From NCBI GenBank assembly GCA_963920575.1, contig OY986967.1, positions 14,936,061-15,000,060 on the forward strand: a stretch of 64,000 nucleotides of DNA, read 5' to 3'. Made by a program: the position numbers and the translations under genes. The notes beneath the pieces were generated by a model that searched no databases, was not told where the DNA came from, and was given only the letters and a program-made list of their open reading frames with translations. Shown here piece by piece: positions 44,499 through 55,930 of the stretch. Within the stretch, counting starts at the first letter, position 1, and every line of letters begins with the position of its first letter. The DNA is from Narthecium ossifragum. Lineage: Eukaryota; Streptophyta; Magnoliopsida; Dioscoreales; Nartheciaceae.

Positions 44499-44882
44499 TC
44501 ACTGAGTAGGAAATCCATATTCTACAATACTTCTATCTATGCCAGGCATTTCTTCATAATCCCAACCAAAACAATCTTTATATAAACAAAGAATAGAAAT
44601 TAGTTCGTACCTAATGTCTGGGTCGAGGAGCTTACTTATGAACATTGGCGGATGTTCTCCTTCATCGCAAATGTCCACTTCTTCTAACGGGTCTTGAGCT
44701 TGCATATTTCCACGTTTTCCATAAGGAACTTCTTCTTCTTCTTCTTCTTCTTCTTGAGGGAGCTCTTTCAAACAATCAATATGGTTCATTTCTTTGGTCA
44801 TGAACGTTTCCAAATGATAAGCCACTAATTTGGCTTTTGTGGCCATAAGAGCGGCCTGATCTCTTTCATCTTTGGTATTCAT
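44499..44882 (-). pseudogene. T segment between protease and RT
   Basis: 127-codon frame with an eight-residue glutamate run (CTT/TTC repeat near 44730-44755), then PPMFISKLLDPDIRYELISIL and YKDCFGWDYEEMPGIDR, the conserved Tat pre-RT block, ending at a stop at 44499. Its ATG overlaps the protease stop by 4 bases (ATGA at 44882-44879), though an internal position in a polyprotein is likelier. Confidence 0.75.
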
Positions 44883-45496
44883 TGTTTAAACTTTATGGCC
44901 GCTGATCGGCCAAATCTTGGAGCAAAGACCATAGAGGTTGGTCTCGCATGATCAAAAAGTTCAGATACACAGTCCTTCATCACATCACCATTTTCTGACA
45001 CCACGCGCAAAGCATCGTTCATCTCCATGAACTGTATAGGTCCGTGATTACAATCATAGAAAGAAGCTTCCACTGCATGCGTGTCGGCATTGTATGGCAT
45101 GTTATCAGCCATAATAGATTCTACGTTCCCTTCTTCATTCCATAAAAACAAACACTGATGCAAAGACGATGGGACACATTTACTGTCGTGGATCCAATCT
45201 CGACTAAGTAAAACGTTATAACTGGTCGATGAATCCATAACAAAGAACATTGTCGATCTTTTAACACTCCCGACCTTGATATCTAAAGGGAGAATCCCTT
45301 TGGTAGGAGCAGGTATACCACTGAACCCTGTCAGTGTTATATCAGTAGGGATCAAATCAGCCTCCGTCTTGCCGAGTCGCTTCATCATCTTGACTGGGAT
45401 GGCATTGACAGCAGCCCTTGTGTCGACTAAAACTCTACTCATAGAGACACCATTGATCTCGGCCTTGATGCGGAGAGGTCTAAGATGGTGTGTCAT
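44879..45496 (-). pseudogene. T aspartic protease
   Basis: 205-codon frame. Active-site block VLVDTRAAVNAIP, where the family has D-T-G: the catalytic glycine is arginine. Then LTGFSGIPAPTKGILPLDI and FFVMDSSTSYNVLLSRDWIH, typical of Tat proteases (NxLLGRxWIH). It would have cut the polyprotein; the active-site change should inactivate it. Confidence 0.85.
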
Positions 45497-46149
45497 CGTC
45501 CACCTCCTGGCAGCCTATCAAATATGACTTTGCTTTCTGGTTCCTGATTTTCCTTTTGTTGCTTGTCCGATGACCCAATTGCCCCTTGAACTTCCTTACC
45601 TTTGGACTTTGCCTCAATATTGTCCACCTCCTGGTTTTCTCACCCAAACCAATCTGGTAGGACCTGCTCATCGGCCTCATGATACATCTACTGAGCATCC
45701 TTTTCCTCCTCGCCCCAACCAGTTGGGATAATTCGTTGCTCTTTTGGTCGCTGAGTATATTTGGTCACATCGCTCTTGGGAACCCATATTTTCACCAACG
45801 GTTTTCCATAGCATACCAAATAATCAAAATTTCCACAAGGCTCACGCTGAGTTGATACAACTGGATTTCCTGCCTTGTACAATTCCATTAAAAGATTCTT
45901 TTGTGATATCCTCCTCCTTGCTACTTCCTCATTGATCTTCATGGGGACTTCTATCTTGACCCACTCGGGTTCTTCTTCTACAGGTACTAGTTCTTCATCA
46001 CCCCAACCAGTTGGGACAATTGGTTCTGGTACAGATATCTCTGCCGCAGATGATGTTATCTTAGTGACAGCTTGGGTCTTCCTTACCAAATGTTTGACCT
46101 TAACATCTCCATAAAGTTCTCAAGTAATCAAATTTGCCACTGGAAGGGC
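45497..46149 (-). pseudogene. T gag-protease linker with one copy of a duplicated domain
   Basis: Frame 46089-45688 and flanks. Two PTGWGxEE peptides (PTGWGDEE near 46010, PTGWGEEE near 45715) bracket a block with EEPEWVKIEVPMKI, ARRRISQKNLLMELYKAGNPVV and GNFDYLVCYG. A second, diverged copy of this block lies on the far side of S3 (48540-48800). No known domain recognised. Confidence 0.6.
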
Positions 46150-46154
46150 CACCT

Positions 46155-48493
46155 TGTCGCGCCCCGACCCGCGAAAGCCCAACCGGGCCAGGCGACGCGA
46201 ACCGGAACGTAACAAACGCGGAAAAACAAGCTGACGAGGGTTCCCTCTAACCTATTGGTCTCCCTAGCAATTCTCCAAAAGCATCCCCAAAATTAAAAGA
46301 CAATATAATAAGGAAGCCTCGAACCACAGATTTAAAACTCAAAAGTATTTAATATACAAAAACCTCGGAGAGGGGGGAAATTCAAATACAACATCACTCC
46401 CGTAGGAGACTAACTAACATAAGGATAAAAACTGTAAAGGATCACCACCTCTCAGACTCCACCTGGCGCCGCCGCACCGCCAGCCAACTGCCCGGTAGCG
46501 GCCACAGAAGAGGAACTGACGCCTGCACCTGCAAAACGCAGCCCGGGTAGGAGTGAGCACTAAGCTCAGTAGGGATCTACACTACGACACACAGAAGGAA
46601 GAGGGAAACGCAACAGTGTCGCCCTCAAGTAGGACCTGGGTGTATACAGGGGTCCCATAACCCCACCGCGTGTCCCTGGTGCCCAGGAGCAACACTCAGT
46701 AGCAGGAACAACACTGGCGACAGCAACTGCAGGAACTCGACACTGCAGGGTCAGCACAGTGGGACACCGGCTACACCTCAACATCCGACTCAAGGCCGAC
46801 ACGACCTCTACAATCATCAAGTATCCAGTGAACCAGTCATCTAAGCCTATCATTGAATTTGACTGGACACTACAATTCAAACCGGGTCCAAGCTACTCAA
46901 CCCCGGTCCTAGGGCTAAGTCCAAACTTCCAGCCTCGGGACGGCGACCCAAAGATCACCCACACCCTAACCAATGCAACTAATGCACACAACAAAAAATG
47001 CATGCTATGACATACACAGATAATAGAAACGGCATGCAACAGTATGTCAAGTATCATATAAGTCTAGTGGATTGTTGCAGCGGTACCACCAACCGCTGCC
47101 AGCCGATCCGCAGCGGGTCCCGGCATTACGACGGTACCGCGACCGTCAACCGCGGACTCCTGCAACGGGAAGCAACCCCGAAAACCGTGATGAACAAAAC
47201 ACAATATAATATTATATTCCGAAATATAATATTATATTCAAAAACACCCAAAGCCTCTACTTAGGGGTTAATTGATCCCGTCGATCCGACATTCAAACGA
47301 CGTTGGATTCAAGATCCAACTTAGCCACCAGTAGGTGTATATACCAGAATTATCATATCCAAATTTCATAATCATCCAACGGTTGGATTAACGGTAAAAC
47401 GCTAATCAAAATCGCTAAACAAACTAACTTAACCATTAATTGCTGCAACGCAGCCCTTCAGAAAACAATTGATAAAAAATCGTATATAAATCGGAAAAAT
47501 ACGAAAAAAGATGGAATGGAAAGCTAACGAGTAGAGCTACAACCCGTATGTTTATTAAAAGCCAAGATCATGTACTCTCCGGCCGGAAAACTCGCCGCAA
47601 GCCGGCTGTGTCTCAAGAACAGCAGAAAACCAGAAATCCGATACTAATCTTGCATAAAACCTACTCAAATCTCAACTGATTAATATGAAACTTAAATCCG
47701 TTATTCTACAAGGCATAAGGAATCCAACAAAGTAAGGATCAACAAGATCCAACGGCTAGATCTCAAGAAAACCCGAAAAGAACACAGTAGGTATAACCCT
47801 ACCTAGCTGCGCTTTCCTCGGCTGATTCCCCGCGATTTGATCACTAACAAGCCTCCAAACCTCTTCAGGGATCTTCCTCTCGTTGTCACGAATCCAACGA
47901 GCCTTAGAACGCCGGAAAAGATGGCCGGAGGAGGGAGAACGGAGGAGATGAAGGAGGCTGCCGGAAACAGGGCAAAGAACAGAGTTCTCGGGAGAAGAAG
48001 AAAAGAGGAAGAAGAAAGAGAGGAGAAGGAGGAAGAGGAGGGGAAGAAAAGAGGGGAAAGCCAGGGAAAGGGGAAGAAAGGTGAAGGGAGGGGAGGGGAA
48101 GTCTTCCCCTCTCTGACACGAGAGAACGACGGCCGTCGGTGGCCGTCCTCGCGAAGCAGAAAAGCCACCGACGCGATTCCGATTGGTCGCTCCAAGGAGA
48201 GATCGATCGTTCTCGCCCCGGGTCAAAACCAACCGACTCGCTCACGAGTCCGATCGATCGTTCCAAGGAGCGATCGATCGCTCAAGGGTCGTCAGCTGCT
48301 CAACGGCAAGCTTTCGCGCGCCCGAGCTGGGATCTTCCGATCCCGGGTCCACCTAGCCATTCTAAACAGACACTAACACATACAAGGCCAGTGTGTGCAC
48401 ACGCGGGTGTGAAACAAACCAACAAGGCGCAATTTACCAAATTGCCCTTGCGGTCTACAACGAGCCACAGGAATAGAGGGGCAGGTCCTCACA
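46155..48493 (-). repeat. S3: solo LTR of the Del/Tekay-like family
   Basis: 2339 bp, TGTCGCGCCCC to GGTCCTCACA, flanked by TSD cacct (46150-46154 and 48494-48498). Purine-rich tract 47920-48110 and a CCGATCGATCG cluster 48185-48300. The T reading frame continues across it. Long ORFs inside (for example 47837-48376) come from the purine tract. Confidence 0.93.
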
Positions 48494-49534
48494 CACCTGG
48501 TCCAACATTTGGATTTCCCTCATCACACAGTTCCTTCATCAATCGGCCAGTAGAAATGCCCCTTCTTCTTGCTTCTGCTGCGATATCGATCTTTTCTTCG
48601 ACTTCAACATACTCTTCCTCTTCTTCGAGCACCAGTATGGCTGACGGCTAACCCATGTTCTCTTCAAACAAGGAAGCTGATGCTTCAGTATCATTGGCCA
48701 TATCAGAGATATCAGAGTCACTCTCCATTGGACACTGTTGTCCAAGTTGATTGGGAAGAATGTAATGGTTGGTGACGACTGGAGGCAGTGTTCCAAACTG
48801 GATCATTTAATTATCTTCCTCATCATCATCATCCTTTTTTTGATGATAGAACTTGTTATTTCATTTCTCTCCTGCCTTAGGGCCGACAGTATTCTCTTCC
48901 ATCTCCGTGGTGTCCTCGGTCTATTCTTGGCTATTCTGTTGAGCTTACTTGGCCCTCCTCATTTGACCATACTTTTTCTGGTATCGCCGGTATTGTATCC
49001 TGGTCATTTCTTCCACGGGAACTGATCGGCGAGTATAACAATTATAATTCTACCATCAGTCTGGTCTAAATGGCTGAGGCAAAAAGCTTCGAGTATAAGT
49101 GTGGGGCTGACCTCTATTCCATTGACAGGGTTGTGGCCGATGAAACCACAATCCGTCCTTAGGAGTGATTGAACGATTGATGTCCCAATGGCACCTTGGA
49201 CATAGGTTTTTTTTTCCATAGGTGCCTTACGCTTATCCTGGCTGAGCCTTGTGAACACACCTGGCGACTAACGTCCTAGGTCTCATCGATCACAATCTTG
49301 AATTTTAGCAACTTGAAGTTTGCCACATCGGTCATTACCATTGCAACTTGAGTATTCCTAGGGAATGGGTTCTTATCCACACCCATATCTTTGGTAGGAA
49401 AATTGATTCTGCCTGAATCAATAGCATCCTGCAAAACATTGTAAAAGACCAAACAATTATTAGTGTGATCTGAGCAAGTATTATGCCACGTATAATATGT
49501 TCTACCCTTAATTTGTTTATGGTTTGGCATAACA
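48494..49534 (-). pseudogene. gag: T gag C-terminus and second copy of the duplicated domain
   Basis: 48540-48800 encodes LEEEEEYVEVEEKIDIAAEARRRGIS and LMKELCDEGNPNV, parallel to the copy at 45497-46149. 49276-49530 encodes KGRTYYTWHNTCSDHTNNCLVF, the Tat/Ogre gag zinc block (C replaced by other residues at the first position), and INFPTKDMGVDKNPFP. Stops and shifts separate the frames. D interrupts at 49535; bases 49530-49534 (taaca) are its candidate TSD. Confidence 0.65.
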
Positions 49535-51828
49535 TGTGAGGACCTGTCCCTCTACTCCTTGCTGGACCGTCTAGGTCGGGTCCGTGGCTCGTTTGCTTGT
49601 TTCGCGTCGAGTGCGTGATCCGGTGGATCGTATTGTTTATTGCGCCTTGTCGGTTTGTTTCACACCCGCTTGTGCACACACTGACTGTGTTTGTGATAAT
49701 GTTTGCTTAGAACGGTTAGGTAAACCCGGGATCAAATGATCCGAGCTTGGGCTTGTGTTCAAGCCCAAGTCTAGCTTTCTGCACTAAGAACATCGATCTT
49801 TCCTTGCTAGTAAGATCGATCATTTGGTTCCAGAAACTCAAGTGCATCGTCATGAAGGATCGATCTATTCCTTGGGGAAAGATCGATCATTCATAGGTCG
49901 GTTCGTTCGTCTAGAAAACGGAAGTAACTCCCTTCTCTTTTCTCCTTTTAAAATCCACCGTTCTTGAGCTCAGATCTTACGAGATTTTGGGGGAGATTGA
50001 GGATGATCCTAGGCCCAACAGCGTGGATTGAAGCTGCTTTAGTCTAGGTAGGGATGCTACCTACTTGTCTTCCGATTTTTGTGAATTTTGAGCTTGACTG
50101 TGTTTGTTTTGAGTAGATCTCTTTGCATGCTCGTTGGTTTTTAGTACAAGTACCAGTTTCGGACTCGTGGTCCTTCGTACTACTAGATCCCAGAGTTTTG
50201 TGGGATTTGGTAGTGTTTTCTGTGGGTATTTTTCCTTCTCCGGTTCGTCGGAGAACCTAAGAAGATTGATGTTCCTTGAGGAAGGATCGATCTTTATTAG
50301 GGTGTCATGTCTGGCCCGTGCATGATCGATCTTCTAGTGGAAGATAATCGATCTTTTAGTGGAAGAAGATCGATCTTTTTCTTGATGGCATGGACGGGGT
50401 CCTTGGTCACAAAGGTGATCGATCTTCCTCGAGGTAAGATTGATCTGTTTTGGTTGACAGGGACGGAATCTTCCCATAACGAGGAAGATTGATCATTTTT
50501 CTTGGAGATCATCGATCCTTTGTGTGACATGGAGGTGTTTTCAATGGCTTTTGCTCGTGGGGCTTCACGTGTACCGGTTTTTCTTTACCGTTTTATAACT
50601 TGTACATACCTTTGAGCATGTTAGCCTCATAGTGAGGGGTAGTAGTGAACCAGGGGAGTGACGACTCCCGAGATGTGTAGATTGCATGTTGTACTGTTAG
50701 TGGTGTTTGCCGGGCTGCTTCTCGTAACATGCTATTCTTTTGTGGACTGGCTGCAGTTGATGGGGTTATCACTGTAGCAGGTCCTTGGCCTATATTACCT
50801 ATTTACCACCCCGGGGCGGCAGGGTGCCGAGCCCAGACTATGTTTTTTATCGTCACATGTGTTGCATGCTTATTTGTTTCCTTGCACGTGTTTGTAGCAT
50901 GCATTTTTATTTGTGTATTAGTTGCATAAGGTTAGGGCGTGGACGATCTGCGGTATCACCGTCCTGAGTCTTGGAAGATCGGATTTAGCCTTAGGACCGG
51001 GGCTGGGTAGCTTGGTCCAGGTTTGAATGCTTGTGTTCAGTAAAATTCAATGATAGGCCTAGATGACTTGAACACTGGTTGATCGATCAATTAGAGATCG
51101 TGTTGACATCGAGCCGGGTTTTGAGGTGTAGCCGGTGTCTGATTTTCTTGTCTATTGAGTAAAGGGTGTGCCTACTCAGCAGTGTTGTCATCCCGCCTAG
51201 TAGTGTTGGTTTCCTGCTCGTAAGATGGCAGTGTTGGTTTCCTGCCTCGCTGAGGTTGACCCTGTATGTGACCAGCTCGGATAGAAGACCATGACTAAAC
51301 CCCTTAGGGACACAAGGTGGGGTTATGGCACCCCTGTGTACACCCAGACCTTGCTAGAGAGCGACATTATTGCGTTTCCCTCTTCCTTCCGTGAGTCGTA
51401 ATGTAGTTTCCCTGCTGAGCTTAGTTGCTCATTCTTATCCGGGCTGTATTTTGCATGTGCAGGTGCAGGTGCAGGCGTTAGCTCCTCTTCGGTGGCCCCT
51501 ACCGGGCAGTTGGTTGGTGGCGCGGCGGCGTCTGGCGGAGTTTGAGGAGCGGTGATCTTTCAGCAAACCCTTGTATATTTAGCCCCCTACGGGAGTGTAT
51601 AAATGTTTGCACTTAATTTCCCCTCTTTGAGGTTTTGTAGACTTGTATCCTTGGTTATGTAATCTTTAATCTTGAGGTTTCTATTAATTTTAGAATTGTT
51701 AATTGAGGGTGTTTAATGAATGCATAGGGAAACCAATAGATTAGAGGGAACCCTCGCCAAAATTTCTGCAGTTAGTTAGGTTTTGGTTCGCATCCCCCCC
51801 GGTTGGGCTTTCGCTGGTCAGAGCGAGA
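49535..51828 (+). repeat. D 5' LTR
   Basis: 2294 bp, TGTGAGGACC to GAGCGAGA (the family end is GCGACA). GATCGATC motifs at 49795-49895 and 50265-50525. Matches S1 throughout, with the 'gggtcccataacccc' block reversed near 51315. Confidence 0.9.
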
Positions 51829-51833
51829 TAGCT

Positions 51834-51845
51834 TGGTATCAGAGC
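51834..51845 (+). other. D primer binding site (initiator-Met tRNA)
   Basis: TGGTATCAGAGC, the standard plant initiator-Met tRNA site, 5 nt after the LTR. Confidence 0.92.
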
Positions 51846-52157
51846 ATAGGTTGTAGGTCCCAGGGATAGGATCTGGATTTGGTTGAGATTGAGCGTGGGA
51901 TGGAATAGTTCTATGTCTAGAAGATCAATGCATGCTCCTTGTGATGGGTTGTACTTTCACTTTATGTTTGTGTTGTTTTGTTTTCCGGTTTTTGACGAGT
52001 GGAAGCTCATTTGTCATTGGTGATTGCGCAAATGTTGGGAGCTCGAGGCCGGCCTTCGGTTGTTGGTCGGGGTGGGGCTCGACCCGGTCTAACCGCCTGA
52101 CCGAGCCGGGAGGTTCCTGTCTGGGCGGTCCGAGATAGGCGGGCTGCGTCATCACCA

Positions 52158-52373
52158 GTGATGGCTTCTGTCGCACAGGAGGAGGTTTTTCTCACTGAGG
52201 AGAGGGTCCTCGCTCTTGTCGACGGGCGGACTGTTGCATCGGTCATGATAGATTTCCAGCGACTGAACCCGCCTCGGTTCAGTGGAGAGACTAGAGATCC
52301 AACTACAGCGGACGGCTGGCTCAAGTTAGTCACGCGCGTCCTGGACGCTCTCTTCGTTGAGGATGACCGGATC
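52158..52373 (+). pseudogene. gag: D gag N-terminus, truncated
   Basis: Starts MASVAQEEVFLTEERV; the block FQRLNPPRFSGETRDPTTADGW, then KLVTRVLDALFVEDDR, is the chromovirus gag entry region. The frame is real to about codon 71 and then runs into L4. The nominal ORF end at 52490 is not gag. About 310 nt of leader precede the ATG. Confidence 0.85.
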
Positions 52374-52916
52374 TGTCACATTTATATAATGATTTTCACA
52401 ACTAATTTGAATAATTTGATCCTCCAATTCATAACAAATCGACAGAGTCTCCTTTATAATGATAGCAAAAGAAACCTGTATATTTTATAATTTTACAACT
52501 TCAACATCATTACATTCCTCAACATCTACATTAAAGAATATTACAATTTCTCTCTTTTACAACTGAATTAATAATCATACAATTTTGTTCCTGGATACAT
52601 CAAATTATACATCAATTAATTAAAACTATAAATTAACTATAAAAGAAATCCTTGAAGCTCCAAGTCCTCGATCACCTCGAAATATCATGCCATCTTCTAA
52701 AAAAACACCTGAAAGTAGGAGCTGCATCGACCGGTATCGCTGATGCACCCTAGGTAGGGTGAGCAAAAATGCCTAGTAGGGTTCTACTTTACGTCGCATA
52801 GAAAGGAAGGAAAATTGCAACTGTGTCGTTCTCCGCCTAAGTTTATGGTATGCGAAGGGGTCCCATAACCCCGTCGATTCCCGAGGGCTCCTGTCCAGGT
52901 CCGACCTTGACCCAAG
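52374..52916 (-). repeat. L4: diverged AT-rich LTR, left part
   Basis: Starts TGTCACA. The first 300 bp are AT-rich and match nothing else here; from about 52755 it aligns with 46545-46690 of S3 ('gtgagca', the TCTAC-ACG block, 'gtgtcg', 'ggggtcccataacccc'). So it is a distant relative of the Del-like LTRs in minus orientation, inserted in D gag (candidate TSD ggatc, 52369-52373). The copia element follows at 52917; 52912-52916 (ccaag) is its TSD. Confidence 0.7.
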
Positions 52917-53982
52917 TGTTAGTCCTAATAGTATTTTTCATGATGTTTTGATGATGCCAATATGTTCTTAAATGTTAAAATATATATGTGATAAAATATA
53001 TATTGATAACAAGCTTTAACTTTCATATTTGAGCTATTATTGTGTTGACGGTCGATGTATGGATGCATTCTTGGGATTGGCGGATGCATCCGTGGGATTG
53101 ACGGGTGCATCCGTGCATCATCCATGGATCGACCGTGAAGAGTCGCTGATGCATCCGTGGGATTGACGGATGCATCCGTGGATCATCCGTAGATCGACCG
53201 TGGAGCATTTATGAATAAAAGTGAAGAAGCGACGATCGATCGGAACATCGACTGTGGCAAGCCTTTTTCTTGACAGAGCCTAACGGACGATGTGACGGTC
53301 GACCGTGAGGCGTGACGGACGATGCATGGATCGACCTTGGCTCAACAAGGCTGAGTTTTTGTACATGACGGACTATGCATGGATTGACCGTCAGCCAGGA
53401 AACTAGCTGTTAAAGAGCCGTTGCAGAAATAGAAAATAGCCGTTGGAAGCTAGTTTTTGAGGCCCTAAAACTCAAATATATATAAGAAGATGCAGCAAAC
53501 TTGGGGTAAGACTAAGGGAGATATTAGTTTACATTGTTACAAGTTTTAGTCTTCTTTTGAGAGCTTAAACCTTTGTAAAACTACTTCAAGTGTGAAGTAG
53601 ACTTTGAGAGAAATATCCAAGAGAGAGCTTGGAGTGATTTGTAAGGTTCTCAAGCACCCGAAAGGTTGAGGGGGAGCTCCAGCAGTTGTTGGAGGATTTG
53701 TAAGGTTGCCAAGCACCCGAAAGGTTGGTGGGAAAACTTGTAAGGGAGAATTACAAGTAGTGGAACCTCAAGGAGACCCTTGAGAGAGTGGACGTAGGCA
53801 AGGTTTGCCGATCCACTATAAAATCTGGTGCGAGTCTCTTAACTCTTTCTCTCATCCTTCATTGCATGCTTTATTTATAGTTTTCATATGTAAACAAGCA
53901 TACTAGTCTTCTAGCTTTCTATCTTGGTTTTCATCTATTGTATTTCCGCAAAAGAGTCCAATTCACCCCTCCTGGACCTTCA
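52917..53982 (+). repeat. Copia 5' LTR
   Basis: 1066 bp. 53045-53210 is a repeat field of GGATGCATCCGTG and GGGATTGACGG units bordered by CGGTCGAT/ATCGACCG. More palindromes lie at 53230-53400. The part 53319-53732 is missing from the 3' LTR. Confidence 0.93.
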
Positions 53983-53984
53983 AT

Positions 53985-53996
53985 TGGTATCAGAGC
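53985..53996 (+). other. Copia primer binding site (initiator-Met tRNA)
   Basis: TGGTATCAGAGC, 2 nt after the LTR end. Confidence 0.93.
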
Positions 53997-54045
53997 CTTG
54001 TCTCTATATTCGAGGTTTAACGACCCTAGAGGATCCTAGGTATAG

Positions 54046-55290
54046 ATGGAAAACCTACAAGGACAATCTACCAATAGGCCTCCCTACTTTTATGGAGAAA
54101 ATTACAATTATTGGAAAACTAGGATAGAAATTTTTATCCAATCCTTAGACTATGAAGCTTGGCTTACTATTGAGGATGGACCATTTATTCCTACTAAAAT
54201 GCATGAAGGAAAGGATGTACCCAAACTTAAGAGTGAGTACATTCCATCCGACATAAGGAAATTGGAAATCAATGCTAAAGCAAAATGCTTTCTTATTTAT
54301 GGATTGAGCCCCAATTAATTTAGTAGAATTTCAAGTTGTAAAACAGCCAAGGAAATATGGGAGAAGCTTGAAATTACATATGAGGGAACCATCCGAATTA
54401 AGGAAACTAGGATAAGTATGCTTGTTCATGACTATGAATTGTTTAGCATGAAGGATAATGAGTCTATTAGTGAAATGTTTACACGCTTTAATAATATTTT
54501 GAATGTGCTTCAATCTCTTGGAAAATCTTATGCTAATGATGAAATTGTAAGAAAAATACATAGGTGTTTACCTAAAGTTTGGGATCCCAAGGTGACGGTG
54601 ATTGAAGAAGCCAAAGACCTCTCCAAGCTATCACTTGATGAGCTCATGGATTCACTCATGACATATGAGATGAGCTTGAAGAAGAACAATACTAAAGGAG
54701 AGAAGAAAGAAAAATCGATTGCATTCAAGTCATCATACACAGATTCATCAAGTTCAAGTGATGAAGAATCGGATTCGAGCGATGAGGAATTAGCATCAAT
54801 TACAAGAAAAATCAAAAGGATGCTCAATCGCTAAGGAGGAAAGAAAAATTTCAAGAAGAAAATCTCCGAAGGTGAAAAATCAAACTCTACCTCATTTAAT
54901 TTAAATGACATTATATGTTATGAGTGTAGAAAGCCCGGACACTACAAGCCCGATTGCCCTCGACTCAAGAAGCCAACAAAGAAGAGTTTCGAGAAAAAGA
55001 AAGGCATGATAGCAACTTGGAGTGAAAGCGATAAGGATTCTTTCTCCGATGAAAAAGAGCAAGAAAAGGTAAATATTTGTCTAATGGCCATCACGAACAA
55101 GGAATAAGATCATGAGGTAAATGATGAGCTAGCTTTTGATGAACTTTTTGAAGCTTATCATTCCTTAGCTAAAGATTTCAAGTTCCTTAAAAAGAAATAT
55201 TATGCTTCATGTAAGGACTTGAAGAAGTTAGAACAAGAAAAACTAGATGCCATGCATAAGATTTCAAGTTCCTTAAAATGAAAACAAATG
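54046..55290 (+). pseudogene. gag: Copia gag (UBN2-type)
   Basis: ATG at 54046: MENLQGQSTNRPPYFYGENYNYWK, the copia gag entry block (DUF4219/UBN2-like), LTIEDGPFIPTKM, then AKEIWEKLEITYEG, FTRFNNILNVLQSLG and LPKVWDPKVTVIEEAKDL, a Ser/Asp/Glu-rich stretch near 54730-54795, and zinc knuckle CYECRKPGHYKPDCP at about 54920. In-frame stops at 54316, 54832 and 55105; the frame ends near 55280. A coiled segment follows in another frame. Confidence 0.9.
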
Positions 55291-55930
55291 CATGATGAGT
55301 AAGACATCTAGTGATGATCATGCCTCACTTAGAAAAGAACTTGAAAATTGCAAATGTGAGCATGACATTTTACAAAATAACTGAAGTAACTTACAAAAGG
55401 AAATCATCATTTTGAGAGAATCAAAAAGGGATCTCACTCTTGAAAATAATGATTTGAAAATTACTCTTTCTAAGTTTATGAAGAGTAAGATCATACTTAA
55501 TGAGATCCTTGATAGCCAACGTAGTTCATTGAACAAGAATGGAATTGGCTATAACCCTAGGAAGATGAATAATTTTCAAAAGACAAGCTTTGTTAAAGCA
55601 TCATCTCATCCTCCTAGATTTGCAAATGCACCTACTTATCACTATTGTTGTAAAATAGGACATATTGCTCCTAATTGCTATTTAATGAAGAATGCAAGTG
55701 CTAACACGTCTTGGATTCCAAAGCATTCATCTTATATGTATATTTAAAGAACTAACGATACTGGACCCAAAAAGATTTGGGTACCAAAAATCAAGAAATG
55801 ATTTATGTTAGGGATGCTTGAGATCCATTTGTCAAGACAAATTCAAAAGTAAGAGGTGATATCTTGATGATGGATGCTCAAGGCATATGGTGAGGACAAG
55901 AAAATGTTTCCAAGAAAAAGAGGAAATCTA
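55290..55930 (+). pseudogene. Copia gag-pol junction with second zinc knuckle and protease stub
   Basis: The frame around 55412-55747 encodes a coiled stretch (LRESKRDLTLENNDLKITL), a second knuckle CCKIGHIAPNCYLM and TSWIPKHSS, then KIWVPKIKK after a stop at 55745. At about 55868-55915 DGCSRHMVRTRKCF matches the copia protease start (DSGCSRHM). The glycine and cysteine are kept, but the domain breaks off. The rest of pol is deleted. Confidence 0.75.

Larger units (their letters stand above)
43732..49534 (-). mobile_element. T: decayed Tat/Ogre-like Ty3/gypsy element, split by S3
   Basis: Fragments in minus order: gag end (49534-48494), solo LTR S3, linker with repeated domain (46149-45497), aspartic protease (45496-44879), pre-RT and RT (44882-43732). 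The diagnostic Tat/Ogre RT block VMPFGLKNAGATYQRAM is present. No LTR, RNase H or integrase of T remains: RT is cut at 43732 by E3, and the gag side at 49534 by D. Confidence 0.85.
49535..52373 (+). mobile_element. D: Del/Tekay-like Ty3/gypsy element, 5' end only
   Basis: 5' LTR (49535-51828), initiator-Met PBS (51834-51845), leader and the gag N-terminus (52158-52373), cut by LTR L4. This is the only copy with internal sequence and fixes the identity of LTR1, LTR2, S1 and S3. Confidence 0.85.

Noticed and set aside
20095..48493. S1 and S3 as termini of one large inverted element
   Set aside because: Each is flanked by its own, different TSD (ctcat and cacct).
47756..48651. ORFs up to 179 codons in S3
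   Set aside because: Same purine-rich LTR tract; the equivalent ORFs are not conserved in S1, LTR1 and D.
43755..49530. E3 and T as parts of one element
   Set aside because: E3 belongs to the Athila group (LTR and gag match E2), while T has Tat/Ogre RT; the T reading frame stops exactly at the E3 LTR border.
46155..51828. S3 and the D 5' LTR as a pair of LTRs of one element
   Set aside because: They are in opposite orientation; S3 has its own perfect TSD and D has a PBS and gag after its LTR.
51834..51845. tRNA gene hint at TGGTATCAGAGC
   Set aside because: It is only the 12-nt PBS; no cloverleaf around it. The same holds at 53985.
52374..52490. Continuation of D gag to codon 110
   Set aside because: After codon 71 the translation is AT-rich filler; the DNA switches to the L4 terminus TGTCACA.
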